From an uncultured candidate division Zixibacteria bacterium (lineage in GTDB: Bacteria > Zixibacteria > MSB-5A5 > SM1-73), in contig CAIVRH010000027.1 of the NCBI GenBank assembly GCA_903908285.1, forward strand, positions 1 through 35,779: 35,779 bases of DNA, read 5' to 3'. The position numbers were made by a program, and so were the translations under genes. Each line of letters begins with the position of its first letter. Position 1 is the stretch's first letter. Below, piece after piece: positions 32,237 through 35,779 of this stretch. The notes under the pieces were generated by a model. That model was not told the DNA's origin and made no database searches. It saw nothing but the letters and a program-made list of their open reading frames with translations.

Positions 32237-32528
32237 AATTTGAGAAAATGGGTGAAAGGTGATATTTGCATGTCCCGCCTTCGGCGGGACCAGAATGACA
32301 CAGGAGGGAAGATTGTAGGTCCGAAATGTCCTTTAGGACTTTCGGACGAAAATAGAGAACTCACCCCCTGTCCCCCTCTCTTTCTAAGAGAGGGGGAATT
32401 AGGGGGTGAGTTTGGAAGAAACATGTCGGATAGTCCCCCGTACGGGGGACATATCCGACCTACAGAGATTTTTCTCCCGCCTGTGGCGGAACTCAGAATG
32501 ACACATTAGACCTAAGAGAGCAAATCAT
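32237..32528. repeat. Mosaic of five hairpins between batD-like and batA
   Basis: In order: GTCCCGCC-TTC-GGCGGGAC (32272-32290); GTCCGAAATGTCC with GGACTTTCGGAC (32319-32347, one bulge); CTCACCCCCT ... AGGGGGTGAG with inner CCCCCTCTCTT/AAGAGAGGGGG (32360-32410), which is copy E of the CCCCCTCTCC family; TCCCCCGTACGGGGGA (32434-32449) within outer arms GTCGGATA/TATCCGAC; and an imperfect CTCCCGCC/GGCGGAAC (about 32474-32492). AGAATGACACA follows both the first and last. It may be transcribed inside the Bat operon and shape mRNA levels. Confidence 0.8.
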
Positions 32529-33521
32529 ATGTTCAGATTTCAAAATCCCATATTCCTTATCTTCATACTGGTGGCCATTGGGCTGGTGGTTTATTATTTC
32601 AAATTCAAGCGGGCCAAAGCCGCCAGCATAAGATACTCCGACATAAATTTGGTTCGAAGAGTGAAATCTACTTTTCGCCTGAAGGAAAGGCACATACTTC
32701 CGGTCTTAAGAGCTTTGGCTATCGTGTTTTTGGCATTTGCCCTGGCCCGGCCGCAATCGGGGAGAAAAGGGCAGGAGATCTCCTCCGAGGGAATCGATAT
32801 CATGCTGGTTTTAGACATATCCGGCAGCATGCGGGCGGAGGACTTCAAACCACACAACCGTCTGTATGTAGCCAAGCAGGTGATAAAGGAGTTCATTGAA
32901 GGGAGACAGAACGACCGGATAGGTTTGGTGGTGTTCTCCCGGCAGAGCTTCACCCAGTGCCCTCTGACTTTGGATTACGGGGTTTTATACAGTTTCTTGG
33001 ACAAGGTGGATTTCGGGATGATCGAGGACGGAACCGCTATCGGTTTAGCCATCGCCAATGCGGTTAACCGTCTGCGGGTTAGCGATGCCAAGAGCAAGGT
33101 GGTCATACTCCTCTCGGATGGAAGAAACAATGCGGGGGAGATCGATCCCATCACCGCTGCCCAGGCCGCCAAAGCAATGAACATCAAGATCTACACCATC
33201 GGAGCGGGTAAGCCGGGGAACGCTCCTTATCCGGTGGATGATCCCATCTTCGGGCGAAGGTACATCTATATCGAAAACGAAATAGACGAAGCCACTCTCC
33301 AAAAGATCGCCCAGATCACCGGCGGGGAATATTTCCGGGCGGAGGATGAGAAAGCTTTGGCCCGAATCTACCGCCAGATCAGCCAGATGGAGCAGACCAA
33401 GATAAAAGTGAAGGAGTATCTTCAGTACAACGAACTTTTTTCCAAATATGCGTTAGCCGGATTATTGCTTTTGATGGTGGAGGTGGTTTTGGAGAATACC
33501 AGATACAGAAAATTACCGTGA
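32529..33521 (+). CDS. batA: BatA, membrane VWA-domain protein
   Basis: A 330-residue inner-membrane protein. Two helices lie near the N-terminus (about 8-24 and 56-74) and one at the C-terminus (about 303-322). The periplasm- or cytoplasm-facing von Willebrand A domain (about 88-290) has an intact MIDAS metal site: D96-I-S98-G-S100, T169 in DGTAIG and D197 in LLSDG. VWA domains bind partner proteins through a metal ion. Bat proteins were first linked to oxygen tolerance in Bacteroides. A GAGAG about nine bases ahead is a weak ribosome site. BatB follows after 188 bp. Confidence 0.93.
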   Translation: MFRFQNPIFLIFILVAIGLVVYYFKFKRAKAASIRYSDINLVRRVKSTFRLKERHILPVLRALAIVFLAFALARPQSGRKGQEISSEGIDIMLVLDISGSMRAEDFKPHNRLYVAKQVIKEFIEGRQNDRIGLVVFSRQSFTQCPLTLDYGVLYSFLDKVDFGMIEDGTAIGLAIANAVNRLRVSDAKSKVVILLSDGRNNAGEIDPITAAQAAKAMNIKIYTIGAGKPGNAPYPVDDPIFGRRYIYIENEIDEATLQKIAQITGGEYFRAEDEKALARIYRQISQMEQTKIKVKEYLQYNELFSKYALAGLLLLMVEVVLENTRYRKLP

Positions 33522-33570
33522 ATTTGATATGTCGATTTTCTCTCAATTTGTTGAGAAGATAAAGGGAACA

Positions 33571-33628
33571 ATGCAGAGTACAGAGTGCAAAATGCAAAAT
33601 GAAAAATTGCAATTCAAAATTCAAAATA
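33571..33628. repeat. A/T-rich GCAGAGTACAGAGTGCAA repeat
   Basis: GCAGAGTACAGAGTGCAAAA, then TGCAAAATGAAAAATTGCAA, then TTCAAAATTCAAAAT. It is the clearest member of the family seen at 20798, 20954 and 23759, lying between batA and batB. Confidence 0.65.
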
Positions 33629-33709
33629 GGAATGCTGGTGCCTGATATAGCTGTACATGATGAATTCCTGTCGCGATGAAGGAGAAGAGGATCATAAATA
33701 GGTGAAGAT

Positions 33710-34762
33710 ATGCGATTAGCTCAAATGAATTTCATATATATTCTGGTGGTTCTGATTCCCTTGCTTTTGGTTTTCTTCTGGCTGGTTTTCAGGATGAAAA
33801 GAAAAGCGCTGGAGAGATTCGGCAATCTGGTTTTGCTGGAAAAACTTTCTTTATCCTTCAGCCCGAGAAAGCAGAGATGGAAAGTGGCTCTGCTGGTTTT
33901 GGCCATCCTCTTTCTTCTGTTTTCCTTAGCCCGGCCCCAGCTGGGAACCAAGCTCACCTTAATGAAAAGGGAGGGGGTGGATATCATCATCGCCATGGAT
34001 TGTTCCTCGTCCATGCTGGCGGAGGATTTCAAGCCCAACCGGCTGGAGAAAGCCAAGCAGGAGGTGAACGGTCTGATCGCCCGGATGCAGGGGGACCGGG
34101 TGGGATTGGTGGCTTTTGCCGGGGTGGCGTTCGTCCAGTGCCCACTCACCATCGATTATTCCGCAGCCCAGATGTTCTTAGATATCATGGACGTCAATTT
34201 GATTCCCGAAGCCGGAACCGCGGTCGGCGATGCCATTCGAACCTCTATCAAAGCCTTCAGTCAGAAAGAAAGAAAGTACAAAGTGCTCATACTATTAACC
34301 GACGGAGAGGATCATGATTCCGATCCAATGAAGGCGGCGGATGAGGCGGCCCAGGAGGGAATCAGAATCTATTGCATCGGGATAGGCTCGACCCAGGGGG
34401 AGCCGATACCCATAAGGAACGAAAGAAGCGAGGTCACCGGCTTTAAAAAGGATGAGGAAGGAAGCGTGGTGGTGAGCAAACTGGATGAGACCACCTTGCA
34501 GAAAATCGCCCTCACCACCGGCGGGAAATACTATCATGCCACCAGCGGGGAGATGGAGCTGGACAAAATCTACGACGATATCTCCAAAATGGAAAAAAAG
34601 GAGCTGGAGGGGAAGCTGATGGTGCAATATGAAGACCGGTATCAATACTTCCTGTTCATATCTATTGTGCTTTTGGTATCCGAATTCCTGGTATCGGAAA
34701 GAAGGAGCAAAAAGGCGGTGGAGCGTATGAAATCCGAAACCAAACCGTTAAGAACAGACTAA
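33710..34762 (+). CDS. batB: BatB, membrane VWA-domain protein
   Basis: A 350-residue paralogue of BatA with two N-terminal helices (about 8-28 and 57-73), a VWA domain (about 90-315) and a C-terminal helix (about 322-340). The MIDAS site is complete: D97-C-S99-S-S101, T170 in AGTAVGD and D198 in LLTDGED. It has a longer insert than BatA around 225-255 (EPIPIRNERSEVTGFKKDEE), typical of BatB. AGGTGA five bases ahead of ATG supports the start. It forms a pair with BatA in known operons and probably hetero-oligomerises with it. Confidence 0.93.
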   Translation: MRLAQMNFIYILVVLIPLLLVFFWLVFRMKRKALERFGNLVLLEKLSLSFSPRKQRWKVALLVLAILFLLFSLARPQLGTKLTLMKREGVDIIIAMDCSSSMLAEDFKPNRLEKAKQEVNGLIARMQGDRVGLVAFAGVAFVQCPLTIDYSAAQMFLDIMDVNLIPEAGTAVGDAIRTSIKAFSQKERKYKVLILLTDGEDHDSDPMKAADEAAQEGIRIYCIGIGSTQGEPIPIRNERSEVTGFKKDEEGSVVVSKLDETTLQKIALTTGGKYYHATSGEMELDKIYDDISKMEKKELEGKLMVQYEDRYQYFLFISIVLLVSEFLVSERRSKKAVERMKSETKPLRTD

Positions 34763-34773
34763 AGATGGTATTT

Positions 34774-34803
34774 TTGAACTTTTGAACCTTTGAACTCTTG
34801 AAC
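34774..34803 (+). repeat. TTGAAC octamer array before batC
   Basis: TTGAAC starts at 34774, 34782, 34790 and 34798, an exact 8-bp period. It ends 22 bases before the TTG start of batC. Confidence 0.8.
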
Positions 34804-34825
34804 TTTTTTATCCGAGGTGATCATT

Positions 34826-35617
34826 TTGAGAAGACTAAATTCATTTCTTTTGATGATTATAATTTTCCTGGTTGCAAATTCAGCCAGGGGAAGCTCCTTT
34901 TCCTCTTTAAATAAAAAAGGAAACAAGTCATATAAGGAGGGGGTGGAGCTTCAACAGAAGGGGGACAAGGAAAAAGCAGCTTCGGCGTGGGACGAAGCAT
35001 CGAAATATTACCACGATGCAGAGATAGAGAAGCCGGAATCCAATGAGCTTTCCTACAACCTGGGCAACGTGATGTACCAACAGGAGAAATATCCGGATGC
35101 TTTAGAGAAGTACTACAAAGCTCTAAACTCGGACGACATCAAGCAGCGGGCCTGGGCGAACTACGATCTGGGAAATACCCTGTATCGCAGCGGAAAATAT
35201 CCGGAAGCTATTCAGGCTTATCAAAAATGCCTGGAATTAACCCCGGATGATGCGGACGCCAAATATAATTTAGAATTCGTCCGAAAGAAGATGAAGGAGA
35301 TGATGGATAAGGAAAAGCAGCGGCAGCAGAACCAAAAACAACAGCAGAATCAGCAGCAAAATCAGCAACAGCAGCAGCAAAAGCAGGAGCAGCAAGAACA
35401 AAAGCAAAAAGAGCAACAGAATCAAACGTCGCAATCGGAACAAGAGCAAAAGAAAAAGGAAGAGCAACAACAGCAGCAATACAAACCCAAAGAGGGCATG
35501 ACCAAAGAGGAAGCGGAGAGGATTCTAAATGCTTTCAAGGATGACGAAAAGGATTTACAAAAAAAGCAGGCGAAGGAAGTTCAGGGACGCGGAACCAGAG
35601 GGGGAAAGGACTGGTAA
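34826..35617 (+). CDS. batC: BatC, TPR protein with glutamine-rich linker
   Basis: A 263-residue exported protein. Signal peptide at about 1-21, TPR repeats at about 33-155 (AASAWDEASKYYHDAEIEKP, ELSYNLGNVMYQQEKYPDAL, ANYDLGNTLYRSGKYPEAIQ), a Gln-rich run at about 170-225 and the conserved BatC tail (MTKEEAERILNAFKDDEKDL, ending GKDW). I place the start at TTG 34826, five bases after AGGTGA; the GTG at 34817 overlaps that site. TPRs should bind BatA or BatB. It closes the Bat locus. Confidence 0.88.
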   Translation: MRRLNSFLLMIIIFLVANSARGSSFSSLNKKGNKSYKEGVELQQKGDKEKAASAWDEASKYYHDAEIEKPESNELSYNLGNVMYQQEKYPDALEKYYKALNSDDIKQRAWANYDLGNTLYRSGKYPEAIQAYQKCLELTPDDADAKYNLEFVRKKMKEMMDKEKQRQQNQKQQQNQQQNQQQQQQKQEQQEQKQKEQQNQTSQSEQEQKKKEEQQQQQYKPKEGMTKEEAERILNAFKDDEKDLQKKQAKEVQGRGTRGGKDW

Positions 35618-35678
35618 ATGAAAATGAAATCAGGAAATTACTCTCACCTTTGTGAATTATTCCCTCTCCCCTTTGGGG

Positions 35679-35779
35679 TGTACAGACCGGGGACATAGGT
35701 TACACATGTTCGGAGACATAGGTTACACTTTGAGGTATAATATCCAACTGTGAAAGGAGGATATTATGCCATGGAAAGA
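35679..35779 (+). mobile_element. Left end of an IS481-like insertion sequence (cut by window edge)
   Basis: The end starts TGTACAGACCGGGGACATAG and continues to GTTACAC (35705). GACATAGGTTACAC recurs at 35715-35728, so the terminal region has two direct copies (35692-35705 and 35715-35728). A TATAAT at 35736-35741 is a likely -10 box, though the -35 is weak. The TGT end with GGGGACATAGGT and the encoded MPWK start are typical of IS481 elements. The right end is outside the window. Confidence 0.7.
35766..35779 (+). CDS. IS481-family transposase, N-terminal start only
   Basis: Only M-P-W-K and part of a codon are present. AAAGGAGG (35753-35760) lies five bases ahead. Many IS481 transposases start MPWK(E) before a helix-turn-helix and a DDE integrase core. 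Identity rests on this start and the terminal sequence, so it is moderate. Confidence 0.6.

Noticed and set aside
32240-32509. An 89-codon frame between batD-like and batA
   Set aside because: It runs entirely through five hairpin repeats, so it is not a protein gene.
35270-35479. A minus-strand frame made almost only of leucine
   Set aside because: It is the complement of the glutamine-rich linker of BatC.

Overview
The window reads as a chromosomal segment of a diderm (Gram-negative type) bacterium. It carries lipoprotein signals, HtrA-type periplasmic proteases, a Bat (aerotolerance) operon and a secreted FG-GAP/dockerin protein. The dockerin-like C-terminus (GDVVYLINYLF twice), the short RpoD without region 1.1 and the Bat operon together suggest an uncultured FCB-group lineage, with Zixibacteria or a relative as my best guess. 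That placement is inference from protein style, not from a marker gene tree.

Layout. 1-565: a 79-bp tandem repeat and terminator-like hairpins. 566-1546: a lipoprotein with two PDZ domains. 1631-5416 (minus): a 1261-residue secreted protein with seven FG-GAP/VCBS repeats, a helical middle, a PKD-like domain and a dockerin. 5417-6749: a gene-free stretch built of short repeats and hairpins. 6750-9347 (minus): rpoD and a two-PDZ HtrA protease. 9823-11193: a second, divergent HtrA. 11676-16321: an apparent six-gene envelope operon (M48 protease, Trp/Asn/Gln-rich secreted protein, small CsgG-like protein, TPR lipoprotein, two paralogous small lipoproteins) behind a strong promoter with a perfect palindrome over its -10 box. 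16654-24874: metabolic and housekeeping genes (aldehyde dehydrogenase, cyclic-2,3-diphosphoglycerate-synthetase-like GTPase, carbamate kinase, CCA-adding enzyme, sucC, sucD). 25001-35617: an extended Bat locus. 35679-end: the left end of an IS481-like insertion sequence, cut by the window edge.

How the genes fit together. The first 16 kb is largely about envelope proteostasis: one PDZ lipoprotein, two HtrA proteases and an M48 metalloprotease, with the housekeeping sigma factor among them. The Bat locus has the usual MoxR, DUF58, BatA, BatB and BatC set. It also has two BatD-type membrane proteins, an HEXXH metalloprotease-like protein, TatA and a TPR/SurA-N-like membrane protein, so it looks like a membrane-anchored MoxR/VWA chaperone system joined to secretion and periplasmic folding functions.

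The most promising undescribed unit is 11676-16321. The most striking non-coding signal is the repeat content of the spacers. Octamer TTGAAC arrays sit just before three start codons, five copies of a CCCCCTCTCC hairpin lie in the Bat region, and several other hairpin and A/T-rich repeat families recur. No tRNA, rRNA or CRISPR array was found.
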